From the NCBI GenBank assembly GCA_031284025.1, contig JAITAR010000078.1, forward strand, positions 1-6,101: a stretch of DNA of 6,101 bases, given 5' to 3'. Origin of the DNA: Rickettsiales bacterium. Lineage in GTDB: Bacteria > Pseudomonadota > Alphaproteobacteria > Rickettsiales > UBA1997. Every line of letters starts with the position of its first letter. Positions within the stretch are counted from its first letter, which is position 1. Position numbers and translations under genes: made by a program. A model generated the notes under the pieces. That model was not told the origin of the DNA, made no database searches, and was given only the letters and a program-made list of their open reading frames with translations. Below, piece by piece: positions 1 to 5,839 of this stretch.

Positions 1-225
1 GTTATTTAACATGTGACCGGAAAGAATTGGGACAAATGCGGCGCTCAGGGCCCCTTCGGCGAAAAGACTTCTGAAAAAATTTGGCAATTTATATGCGGTG
101 AAAAATATATCCGAGGACGATCCGGTGCCCAAATATTTAGCAAAAAACACATCTCTCAGGAAGCCTGCTACTCTGGAGAGCAGAGTACACAAACTTATAA
201 TAGTAGCAGATTTAATAAAATCCAT
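1..225 (-). CDS. murJ: MurJ (MviN) lipid II flippase, N-terminal 75 residues, runs off the left edge
   Basis: Reading leftward from an ATG at 225-223, an open frame continues to base 1 without a stop, giving the first 75 residues of a MurJ/MviN protein of the MOP transporter superfamily. MurJ flips undecaprenyl-linked lipid II across the inner membrane for peptidoglycan synthesis. The family signature is clear: SRVAGFLRD at residues 17-25, a first membrane helix around residues 5-23, then SSDIFFTAYKLPN (37-49), FFRSLFAEGALS (50-61) and AFVPIL (63-68). R18, R24, D39 and R52 line up with the charged residues known to matter in the central cavity of E. coli MurJ, so the visible part looks functional. 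The full protein should be about 500 residues, so most of it lies outside the window. An upstream ATG on this strand is out of frame. No Shine-Dalgarno sequence precedes the start. The gene diverges from the ankyrin/rodA unit, which places lipid II export next to lipid II polymerisation. Confidence 0.93.
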   Translation of the reverse strand, partial: MDFIKSATIISLCTLLSRVAGFLRDVFFAKYLGTGSSSDIFFTAYKLPNFFRSLFAEGALSAAFVPILSGHMLNN

Positions 226-234
226 TTATTCGAC

Positions 235-262
235 TTGATTTTATTTTAGTGGAAACTAAGAT
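235..262 (+). promoter_or_regulatory. Candidate promoter for the ankyrin gene and rodA
   Basis: In the 63-base divergent gap, TTGATT (235-240) lies 16 bases before TAAGAT (257-262). Each matches four of six positions of the sigma-70 consensus. Transcription would begin near 269, leaving a leader of about 20 bases before the ATG at 289. The match is modest in AT-rich DNA, and no equally good pair was found for the opposite gene, murJ. Confidence 0.33.
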
Positions 263-288
263 TTCAGACATAAATTACAACTATTTTG

Positions 289-2394
289 ATGAACTCCCTA
301 AATTTTGTCCCAGTTGTTTTTCTGATGATAACTTTCGGTGCTGGGATAACATTATCGGATAATCCCCAGAGTCCAGAAGGTGACAAAAAAATTTTCAAAG
401 AATTTAAGAAGAAAATTTATGAAAATGAAAGTCTAAGAGAGGGACTAAGCGACGAGGATTTTGAACCTTTGCTGGAAAATGATGTCAGTATCGAAGTTTC
501 TGAGAAAAAAAATACAAAAGGAGCAACTATTACGGACAGAAAAAATATAGAAGCTGGCGGCATAGGAAGCGCAAAAAAAGATGCTGCCGCTAAATCCGGT
601 GCTGTCAATGATTTAAAGGCGCAGGGAAATAAGAATATACCTTCAGCTAAAACAGAAATAGGCAAAACTGGCGAACAGGAATCGAAAGCTGAAGTAAAAA
701 AGAAAAAAAAGGTGGAAAAAGAGAAAATCAGAAAAAAAGAGGAAAAAGTTAAAAATACGGTTAAAATCGGTGAGGCAGGAACAAAGGAGGCTAAGAACGT
801 AGCCAAAAAAGTTGAAACTGTAGCAGAAATCAAAGAACAGGAGACAAAAATAGAGGAAAAAAAGAAGAAAAGAAAGAAAAAAAAAGATAAAGCAGAGGAA
901 AATGAAACTAAAAATACTACTGTAATAGCTGTTGGGGTTGAAACTTCGGATGTACGGCCGGGAAATGCTGAAAACATGGAAAATAAAACCGAGAAGGCCA
1001 TAGCTACAGTAGAAATCAATGGAATGACTGAAGCAGAAATTGTAGAGGCAGAAAGAATCTTAGCAGAGGACATGGGTTCGGCTGTAGTAAGTAAAAAAGA
1101 AGAAGAAACTGAAATTGAACCTAAGACTGACGAAAGTGAACAGGAAGCAAAAAAGCTTAAAATTAAAACTAAAGCAGAAAAACTCAAAGAAAAACAAAAG
1201 ATGGATCAGTCGAAGGAGGAAAAAGTTGAGGCTAACGGTAAAGAAAAGATAGAGATAGGAACCAAAGGTGAAAACAGCAGCATGATGGATAAAATGGCAG
1301 AGACTGAGACTGGATCAACTAGCACAACCAAACAAAAAAACAGCGAAAACTCTGAAAACACCTCCAAAAAGAGTGACACCGGTAGCGGGACCGCTGAAAC
1401 TGCAGCTATGGAGACGGGTACTGAGAATGCCGATACCAAAATTCCTAAGGATGGTGGAAAGAAAACAACTGCTGCCAGCACAGGCACTAGTAGAAGAAAT
1501 AGTACTGATGTCAAGGTTTTTGGTGATGAATTGAAAAATATGGCAGACAAAATTAAACAGTTAAAGGACGCCAAAAGCGGTTTAGCTACCGCAGACGATA
1601 AAAAACTACCTATGGCGGAGAAGGAGCCTGCAGGAGTTTTAGAGAAGGTGTACAGTTATATAACGGATACGGGGGTCTCCGAAGAGTTTTTATATTCCAA
1701 AGAGTACTCGGATCTGCTAGACGCGAGCAGTAAGGTGGAACTAAAGAAGACCAGCACTAACAGTGAAAAGGATATACCACTGCTCTACAGCGTGAATAAA
1801 GGTATAATAAGCTTCAGAACCAGTGATATTCCGGAGGAATTGTTGGACTATAGGAGAACTGAGGTTAATAGTCATATACCAACAATTTTTAAAAGTGAGG
1901 ATCTGAAAGAAATGGCAAAAAAGGCCATACTGCAAAGTGATCTCTCAGCACTGCGCGGAATAATGGAAGAGACAAGAGATCCAGATTTTCTAGTCGATGA
2001 GGATAAGACTCTTCTTTTGTTCTCAGTAGAAAGTAATAGCTATCTACTGACTAGATATCTGATATATAGTGGGGCTAGCATAAACGAATCAAATTCTGAT
2101 ATGGATAGCCCTCTCCACAGAGCAGCTAACATAGGTAATGTTGAAATGGTAAAATTGCTAATTGAAAATGGAGCAAACATTAATGCCCAGAATGTACTAG
2201 GAGAAACACCTCTCATGATAGCTATAGTCAAAAACCATGAAGGTGTTATTTACACGCTGCTGAAGAATGGAGCTGACTTAGACATCAAAAATATCAGCGG
2301 AGAAACGGTGTACACACTCTGTCTAAAACATAACAGAAAAAAAGTACAACAATACCTAGTCAATGTTTTGAGAGCAGAAGCGACCAAAAAATGA
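289..2394 (+). CDS. Exported or membrane-anchored ankyrin-repeat protein with a long Lys/Glu-rich stalk, coupled to rodA
   Basis: This 701-residue protein matches no named family that I recognise outside its ankyrin domain. Residues 1-22 form a hydrophobic segment (VPVVFLMITFGAGI) that could be a signal peptide or an uncleaved membrane anchor. Its n-region has no Lys or Arg, so orientation is uncertain. Residues 23-130 are polar; residues about 130-320 are dense in Lys and Glu; residues about 320-410 are rich in Ser, Thr, Gly and Asn. Residues about 445-540 look like a small folded region. Ankyrin repeats follow: a degenerate cap near 541-571, repeats near 572-603, 604-637 (SPLHRAANIGNVEMVKLLIE) and 638-670 (ETPLMIAI), and a final half repeat to about 694. 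I chose the ATG at 289; a TTG directly before it is a possible alternative. There is no clear Shine-Dalgarno site. The stop overlaps the rodA start as ATGA. The layout recalls TolA or TonB (anchor, long polar stalk, C-terminal head), which suggests a periplasmic role. That role is inferred. Confidence 0.85.
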   Translation: MNSLNFVPVVFLMITFGAGITLSDNPQSPEGDKKIFKEFKKKIYENESLREGLSDEDFEPLLENDVSIEVSEKKNTKGATITDRKNIEAGGIGSAKKDAAAKSGAVNDLKAQGNKNIPSAKTEIGKTGEQESKAEVKKKKKVEKEKIRKKEEKVKNTVKIGEAGTKEAKNVAKKVETVAEIKEQETKIEEKKKKRKKKKDKAEENETKNTTVIAVGVETSDVRPGNAENMENKTEKAIATVEINGMTEAEIVEAERILAEDMGSAVVSKKEEETEIEPKTDESEQEAKKLKIKTKAEKLKEKQKMDQSKEEKVEANGKEKIEIGTKGENSSMMDKMAETETGSTSTTKQKNSENSENTSKKSDTGSGTAETAAMETGTENADTKIPKDGGKKTTAASTGTSRRNSTDVKVFGDELKNMADKIKQLKDAKSGLATADDKKLPMAEKEPAGVLEKVYSYITDTGVSEEFLYSKEYSDLLDASSKVELKKTSTNSEKDIPLLYSVNKGIISFRTSDIPEELLDYRRTEVNSHIPTIFKSEDLKEMAKKAILQSDLSALRGIMEETRDPDFLVDEDKTLLLFSVESNSYLLTRYLIYSGASINESNSDMDSPLHRAANIGNVEMVKLLIENGANINAQNVLGETPLMIAIVKNHEGVIYTLLKNGADLDIKNISGETVYTLCLKHNRKKVQQYLVNVLRAEATKK
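676..1248 (+). other. Lys/Glu-rich low-complexity stalk of the ankyrin protein
   Basis: Codons for residues about 130-320 are dominated by Lys and Glu, with runs such as KKKKKVEKEKIRKKEEK (137-153) and KKKKRKKKKD (191-200). Dense Lys/Glu alternation favours long solvent-exposed single helices or coiled coil. It also produces A-rich DNA with runs of 6 to 9 A (696-701, 703-710, 857-863, 877-885). A long open frame on the opposite strand here is a by-product of this composition. Confidence 0.7.
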
Positions 2395-3518
2395 CTGGCA
2401 ATCACTACACTAGCGCTATCATAGAAAAACTCTCTAGAGTCGATAGAGGTTTGTTGGCAGTGATTTTTGTGATATTTTTTACAGGCATTGCCATGCTCTA
2501 TTCCATAGGTAATGGAAGTATGAGACCGTGGGCTCTGAAGCAATTGATGTATTTTCTGCTGTGTTTACCACTATGCTTCAGCATAGCTACTATAGATATA
2601 AATTTTTGGCTTCGCAATGCCTATAGCATATATGCTATAGGGCTGATTATGCTGATAGTGGTGGAAATTGCTGGCTATAGATCAATGGGGGCAACGAGAT
2701 GGCTAAATCTTGGTTTTGTTAGAATACAGCCATCGGAATTTATGAAAATATGTATCATATTAGCCATGGCCAGATATTTTTTTCAAACTGATCTAAAAAA
2801 TATAAGAAATAATTCCACACTGCTAATTCCTCTGCTAATGGTGGGAATACCCTGTATTCTGATACTACGCCAACCAAATCTAGGCACAGCTCTGATATTG
2901 GCGACTATAGGTGTTTCTATTTTATTTTTTGTGGGGGTACAAATAAAAAAATTTATCCTATGTTTTGCTCTAGTTCTGATGGCAGTGCCATTGGTATGGA
3001 AATTTGGTCTACATGACTATCAAAAACAGAGAATTTTGATTTTTCTGGATCCTGAGAGTGATCCCCTTAACAGTGGCTACAACATAGCTCAATCAAAGAT
3101 AGCCATAGGTTCCGGAGGTCTGTGGGGCAAGGGATTTATTAAGGGCACCCAGGGCCAACTGGAATTTTTACCAGAGAGACACACCGACTTCATATTCACC
3201 GTATTCTGCGAAGAATTTGGATTTATAGGCAGCATATCCATAGTGTGCCTATACATAATAATGTTTTCAATTTTTGTATACATAATAATTAGGTGTAACA
3301 ATACCTTTGGAAAAATTATAGTTGGTGGTGTCTTTGTAAATTTCTTTAGCCATTTTTTTATTAATATTGGTATGGTAACTGGCATACTGCCCGTTGTCGG
3401 CACGCCACTGATCTTATTTTCCTACGGAGGTAGCGTTACCGTCTCCTCTATGATATCAATAGGTTTTGTTTTAAACATCCAGGTACATTTGAATAGAGAA
3501 GTAACCATATTGGTCTAG
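2391..3518 (+). CDS. rodA: RodA, SEDS-family peptidoglycan glycosyltransferase of the elongasome
   Basis: RodA polymerises lipid II into glycan strands at the inner membrane during cell elongation, working with the transpeptidase PBP2. At 375 residues it is close to the usual length of about 370. About ten hydrophobic helices are visible, for example residues 20-39, 48-68, 77-95, 142-159 and 165-183. Family motifs are intact: QPSEFMKI (113-120), NSGYNIAQSKIAIGSGGLWGKG (227-248 region), GTQGQLEFLPERHTDFIF (252-269), NIGMVTGILPVVGTPL (325-340) and FSYGGS (343-348). D266 in PERHTDF corresponds to the essential periplasmic aspartate of the family. PERHTDF, rather than PEAHTDF, favours RodA over FtsW. 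One usually conserved Asp in the QPDLG motif is Asn here (N163). The ATG overlaps the stop of the ankyrin gene, implying translational coupling. The usual upstream partner, the PBP2 gene, is not adjacent. Confidence 0.95.
   Translation: MTGNHYTSAIIEKLSRVDRGLLAVIFVIFFTGIAMLYSIGNGSMRPWALKQLMYFLLCLPLCFSIATIDINFWLRNAYSIYAIGLIMLIVVEIAGYRSMGATRWLNLGFVRIQPSEFMKICIILAMARYFFQTDLKNIRNNSTLLIPLLMVGIPCILILRQPNLGTALILATIGVSILFFVGVQIKKFILCFALVLMAVPLVWKFGLHDYQKQRILIFLDPESDPLNSGYNIAQSKIAIGSGGLWGKGFIKGTQGQLEFLPERHTDFIFTVFCEEFGFIGSISIVCLYIIMFSIFVYIIIRCNNTFGKIIVGGVFVNFFSHFFINIGMVTGILPVVGTPLILFSYGGSVTVSSMISIGFVLNIQVHLNREVTILV
2620..2641. repeat. 22-bp perfect palindrome inside rodA
   Basis: The half site CCTATAGCATA is followed immediately by its exact reverse complement, with no spacer. 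It encodes residues AYSIYAIG in a membrane helix of RodA (about 77-84). It contains two copies of the hexamer CTATAG. Whether it is a protein-binding site, a mobile palindromic remnant or a codon-level coincidence cannot be told from the sequence. Confidence 0.6.
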
Positions 3519-3532
3519 CGAGCCAATTTAAC

Positions 3533-3552
3533 TCCGATAAATAGATATCGGA
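3533..3552. terminator. Hairpin 14 bases after the rodA stop
   Basis: TCCGATA (3533-3539) pairs exactly with TATCGGA (3546-3552) around a 6-base loop. What follows is A-rich rather than a T tract, so it is not a textbook intrinsic terminator. Its place just past rodA fits a 3'-end stabilising or terminating structure. Confidence 0.35.
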
Positions 3553-3560
3553 ATAAAATA

Positions 3561-3590
3561 AAAAAAACATAGCCGAGCCCCTGTTTTTTT
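3561..3590 (+). terminator. A/T-stem inverted repeat, possible terminator of the ankyrin/rodA transcript
   Basis: AAAAAAACA (3561-3569) pairs with TGTTTTTTT (3582-3590) around a C-rich 12-base loop. The 3' arm is itself a T run, as in weak bidirectional terminators, but the stem has only two G-C pairs and no GC core. Directly after it the T run abuts A7, forming a 14-base T7A7 palindrome (3584-3597). Confidence 0.35.
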
Positions 3591-3602
3591 AAAAAAAGTA
3601 AT

Positions 3603-3608
3603 TATAAT
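3603..3608 (+). promoter_or_regulatory. Perfect TATAAT -10 box for the oxidoreductase/rdgB unit
   Basis: TATAAT lies 27 bases before the ATG at 3636, so transcription would begin about 20 bases before the gene. No convincing -35 box is present at the right spacing (the best, CTGTTT at 3581-3586, is poor). The flanking A and T tracts could act as an UP-like or bent element. Perfect TATAAT is easier to meet by chance in such AT-rich DNA. Confidence 0.38.
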
Positions 3609-3635
3609 TTTTTTAGAAAAATTTTTTTTATAAAA

Positions 3636-4223
3636 ATGTCAAAAAAAATTCTTGTCATTGATGCAAATCCGTCTAAATTTAGCCTTACCGCCTGCCTGGC
3701 CGAAGAATATAGTTTGAGTGCCAAAGGAAATGGCTTTGATGTCAAAACACTCAACCTTAGGGAACTCGAATTCGATCCCATATTGCACTTTGGCTACAGT
3801 AGACGCCAAACATTAGAGCCGGATCTTGAAAAATCCCAAGAGATGCTAAGTTGGTGTGAACATTTGGTGCTGTTTTCTCCCGTCTGGTGGTATAGTTTTC
3901 CTGCCCTACTGAAAGGATTTTTTGATAGAGTATTTTTACCGGAATTTGCCTTTGAAATAAAAACTGGTCCAAAAAGACAAATCATTAAAATGATGAGTGG
4001 GAAAACTGCTACAGTATTTTGTACCTATGGCGGGCCAAAAAATAATATGGGTACAGATTTCGAAGATCCCTTCGGATTCCAAATAAAACATGGCATACTG
4101 TATTTCTGTGGCTTCGAAAATGTCGAAGTCTACCCATTCTACGAGACCGTCGGCTTCAGAAACATAAAAAGAAGACAGAATCTTATAGATGATTTAATCA
4201 AATTTGGTGCTGAAGGCAAATAG
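3636..4223 (+). CDS. Flavodoxin-fold NAD(P)H oxidoreductase (NQO1/MdaB/KefF-like)
   Basis: A soluble 195-residue protein of the flavodoxin_2 (NAD(P)H dehydrogenase, quinone) family. These enzymes bind FMN or FAD and transfer two electrons from NAD(P)H to quinones or similar acceptors. The first beta strand KKILVIDANPS (3-13) leads into the phosphate-binding stretch PSKFSLT (12-18). The hallmark block FSPVWWYSFPALLKGFFDRVF (80-100) carries the PxWW flavin-contact motif, and LPEFAFE follows. CTYGGPKNN (129-137) matches the T.GG loop. Length fits the family. The start is the only sensible ATG, although the leader is almost pure A and T with no Shine-Dalgarno site. The gene lies 30 bases before rdgB on the same strand, probably in one transcript. 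Which substrate it reduces (quinone detoxification, or regulation of a K+ efflux system as for KefF/KefG) cannot be read from the sequence; no kef gene is nearby. Confidence 0.88.
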   Translation: MSKKILVIDANPSKFSLTACLAEEYSLSAKGNGFDVKTLNLRELEFDPILHFGYSRRQTLEPDLEKSQEMLSWCEHLVLFSPVWWYSFPALLKGFFDRVFLPEFAFEIKTGPKRQIIKMMSGKTATVFCTYGGPKNNMGTDFEDPFGFQIKHGILYFCGFENVEVYPFYETVGFRNIKRRQNLIDDLIKFGAEGK

Positions 4224-4253
4224 TAAAATCAAAACATTTCCTGAAAACAACAG

Positions 4254-4871
4254 ATGGCTACGATGAGAACAATGTTTCTAGCATCTTCAAACAAAAATAA
4301 AATTAGAGAAATTTCGCTTCCTCTGAAAAGTATGGCTATAAATCTGAAATCACTAGAAGATGTAGCGCTGGAATCTCCCGACGAATCTGGGAAAACATTT
4401 GAAGAAAATGCTTTGCTAAAGGCTGACTTTGGCTTCGAAAAAACCGGACTGCCTACCATTGCCGACGATTCAGGTTTTTGCATAGAATCTCTCAGAGGGT
4501 TTCCTGGAATTTTTTCAGGAAGATTCGCAGAAAAAAATGGTGGCTATCAAAGAACAATGAGATTACTAAATGAGCTGCTAAAAAATGAAAATAAAAAATC
4601 CTATTTTATAGCAGTAATAGCCTTCATAGATAGAAACAGTTCCGGAAAAATGGAAAAACATATTTTTCGTGGTAGAGTGGATGGAAATTTTGTCTATCCT
4701 CCACGAGGCAACAATGGCTTTGGCTATTGTCCATGCTTTATGCCCGACGGTAGTGGTATAACCTACGGAGAAATGGACAACGAGCGTCGAATGGAGAGCA
4801 ACCACAGATCAGTAGCCCTGAACAAATTCATAGAATTCATCAGAAAGAGAGAAACTACTAATAATCCCTAG
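4254..4871 (+). CDS. rdgB: RdgB/HAM1 non-canonical purine NTP pyrophosphatase (ITPase), with an altered active site
   Basis: This family hydrolyses dITP, dXTP and ITP to monophosphates and pyrophosphate, keeping deaminated purines out of nucleic acids. The 205-residue length is normal. Motifs in order: FLASSNKNKIREI (8-20; the S..N..K nucleotide-binding motif), FEENALLKA (49-57), IADDSGF (69-75) with the catalytic acidic pair, LRGFPGIFSGRFA (80-92), GRVDG (140-144), PPRG (149-152), GFGYCPCFMPDG (155-166) and YGEM (171-174). Three positions that are normally near invariant differ. The Asp of FGYDP is Cys159, the Lys before the SHR motif is Arg179, and the Ser of SHR is Asn183 (followed by H184 and R185). 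The frame is intact, so the gene is not obviously decayed. ATGs at 4254, 4263 and 4272 are all possible starts; the core begins after the third. No Shine-Dalgarno site is seen. It probably shares a transcript with the upstream oxidoreductase and converges on folE across 39 bases that show no clear terminator. Confidence 0.92.
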   Translation: MATMRTMFLASSNKNKIREISLPLKSMAINLKSLEDVALESPDESGKTFEENALLKADFGFEKTGLPTIADDSGFCIESLRGFPGIFSGRFAEKNGGYQRTMRLLNELLKNENKKSYFIAVIAFIDRNSSGKMEKHIFRGRVDGNFVYPPRGNNGFGYCPCFMPDGSGITYGEMDNERRMESNHRSVALNKFIEFIRKRETTNNP

Positions 4872-4910
4872 TGTAATTGCTGTTGCCAACGATCACTAAG
4901 GATTTAAACC

Positions 4911-5456
4911 CTAGTCAGCGAGCTTGATTATATCGGATTCATTGTAATATTTAAATTTTCCATGGGTGACTATGGTAAATACTTCGCTATTTCGTTTCAT
5001 AATGCCTCTACAGATCATGCAGCAGTGGACAGCTCTCATTACCAGAAAAAGATCCTTTGGTCTAAGATTATTAACTATTGAATTGGCGATATCATTGGCA
5101 AGTCTCTCCTGCAACTGTAATCTCTTTGAAAAGCAGTCAACAATCCTACTAAATTTACTGAGTCCCAACACTCTACCCTCCCCAGGAACATAGCCTACCG
5201 TTGCTGTGCCGTAAAACGGCAGCAAATGGTGTTCACAGAGCGATGTAAACTCTATTCCTCTGACTACAACTAGTCCATTGCCTTTAAAATCGAATGTTTT
5301 ATAGAATTCTCTGTCATCACAGGCGTAGCCACTCACCAACTCACTCCAACCACGCAGTACCCTTCCAGGGGTTTCGCTGAGCCCCTCCCTCTCAGGATTA
5401 TCACCACATGCTCTGATGAGAATTTTTATAAATTTTTCTAAGCGTTTCGTGTTCAT
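4911..5456 (-). CDS. folE: GTP cyclohydrolase I (type IA, zinc enzyme)
   Basis: FolE converts GTP to 7,8-dihydroneopterin triphosphate and formate, the entry step to folate, biopterin and deazapurine (queuosine) synthesis in the cytoplasm. The 181-residue protein aligns across the family core; it lacks the longer N-terminal extension of E. coli FolE (222 residues), as many bacterial forms do. Visible motifs: GLSETPGRV (25-33), TSLCEHHLLPFYG (71-83) with zinc ligands C74 and H77, GYVPGEGRVLGLSK (88-101), RLQLQERL (112-119), and the second zinc/catalytic block H144-C-C146-M-I-C-R-G (144-151). C146 should be the third zinc ligand. It starts 41 bases after the queD stop on the same strand, in an AT-rich gap without a clear Shine-Dalgarno site, so the two are probably one operon. 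The pairing with queD argues for a queuosine role; a folate role depends on genes outside the window. Confidence 0.96.
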   Translation of the reverse strand: MNTKRLEKFIKILIRACGDNPEREGLSETPGRVLRGWSELVSGYACDDREFYKTFDFKGNGLVVVRGIEFTSLCEHHLLPFYGTATVGYVPGEGRVLGLSKFSRIVDCFSKRLQLQERLANDIANSIVNNLRPKDLFLVMRAVHCCMICRGIMKRNSEVFTIVTHGKFKYYNESDIIKLAD

Positions 5457-5497
5457 TGTAGATATTGAAATTCATCAGTCAAAAAATTTTTCACTGT

Positions 5498-5827
5498 CTA
5501 CAGTTCATAGATAGCTTCGCTGCCGTCATTTTCCTTTACACTGGCTCTATAGCAGAGCGGAATATTCTCCACCAGCCATTTCGCTATATTTTCCGAAGTG
5601 GGACTAAAATCAAAGACATCGTTCAGATTTTTATGGTCAAGTTTGTCACTGATTATTTTCCTAATGTGACTAAAATCCACAACCATTCCATCCCTATTCA
5701 GATCTCTGCTTCTGCAATGAACGGCTATAGTCCAGTTATGCCCGTGTAGATTCTCACATTTACTACCCTGTTCCGTAGCAACTCGATGACAAGCCGCCAC
5801 CTCAACAGTTTTTACTATATAGTACAT
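5498..5827 (-). CDS. queD: QueD, 6-carboxy-5,6,7,8-tetrahydropterin synthase
   Basis: QueD turns the FolE product, dihydroneopterin triphosphate, into 6-carboxy-tetrahydropterin, the second step towards preQ0 and queuosine in tRNA. It belongs to the PTPS fold, usually about 120 residues; this one has 109. Zinc ligands are H14 (AACHR), H28 and H30 (LHGH). The catalytic cysteine is C24, placed four residues before the first His of HGH as in QueD-type enzymes. D51-F (VVDF), L63-DHKNLN (63-69), PTSE (76-79), E99 and the AIY near the C-terminus also match. Having Cys at position 24 argues against the Glu-containing PTPS-III folate variant. The ATG start is supported by AGAGGT 7 bases upstream. It lies 77 bases after the alkD-like stop and 41 bases before folE. 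QueE and QueC are not in the window. Confidence 0.93.
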   Translation of the reverse strand: MYYIVKTVEVAACHRVATEQGSKCENLHGHNWTIAVHCRSRDLNRDGMVVDFSHIRKIISDKLDHKNLNDVFDFSPTSENIAKWLVENIPLCYRASVKENDGSEAIYEL

Positions 5828-5833
5828 TCGTCT

Positions 5834-5839
5834 ACCTCT
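5834..5839 (-). promoter_or_regulatory. Shine-Dalgarno site of queD
   Basis: On the minus strand AGAGGT sits about 6-7 bases before the queD ATG and fixes that start. It is the only good Shine-Dalgarno match found at any start in the window. A 5-bp stem (5838-5842 with 5855-5859, 12-base loop) overlaps its edge and might partly hide it, but a stem this short could easily be chance. No preQ1 riboswitch pattern was recognised in the 77-base leader. Confidence 0.5.

Noticed and set aside
169..187. 7-bp hairpin TACTCTG / CAGAGTA
   Set aside because: It lies inside the murJ coding sequence, has no T tract, and is within chance expectation.
196..201. Perfect TATAAT box reading rightward
   Set aside because: No -35 partner, it lies in the murJ coding region, and it is farther from the ankyrin start than the better-spaced pair at 235-262.
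17..238. A second rightward frame (2) with a polA/UvrC-looking stretch after a TGA
   Set aside because: It is the antisense of murJ; the resemblance to helix-hairpin-helix proteins was vague, and reading TGA as Trp is not supported since TGA ends the ankyrin gene at the rodA overlap.
13..249. Rightward open frame of 78 codons starting at GTG
   Set aside because: The opposite strand encodes an unmistakable MurJ N-terminus over 1-225, and this frame resembles no known protein.
417..1187. Long leftward open frame of 256 codons, rich in Phe and Ser
   Set aside because: It is the antisense shadow of the Lys/Glu-rich stalk (AAA and GAA read backward as TTT and TTC); it has no family motif or plausible start context.
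1206..1574. Leftward open frame of 122 codons, hydrophobic
   Set aside because: Same antisense effect of the Lys/Glu/Thr-rich coding strand of the ankyrin gene.
5465..5749. Rightward open frame of 94 codons
   Set aside because: Antisense to queD, whose zinc and catalytic motifs are complete.
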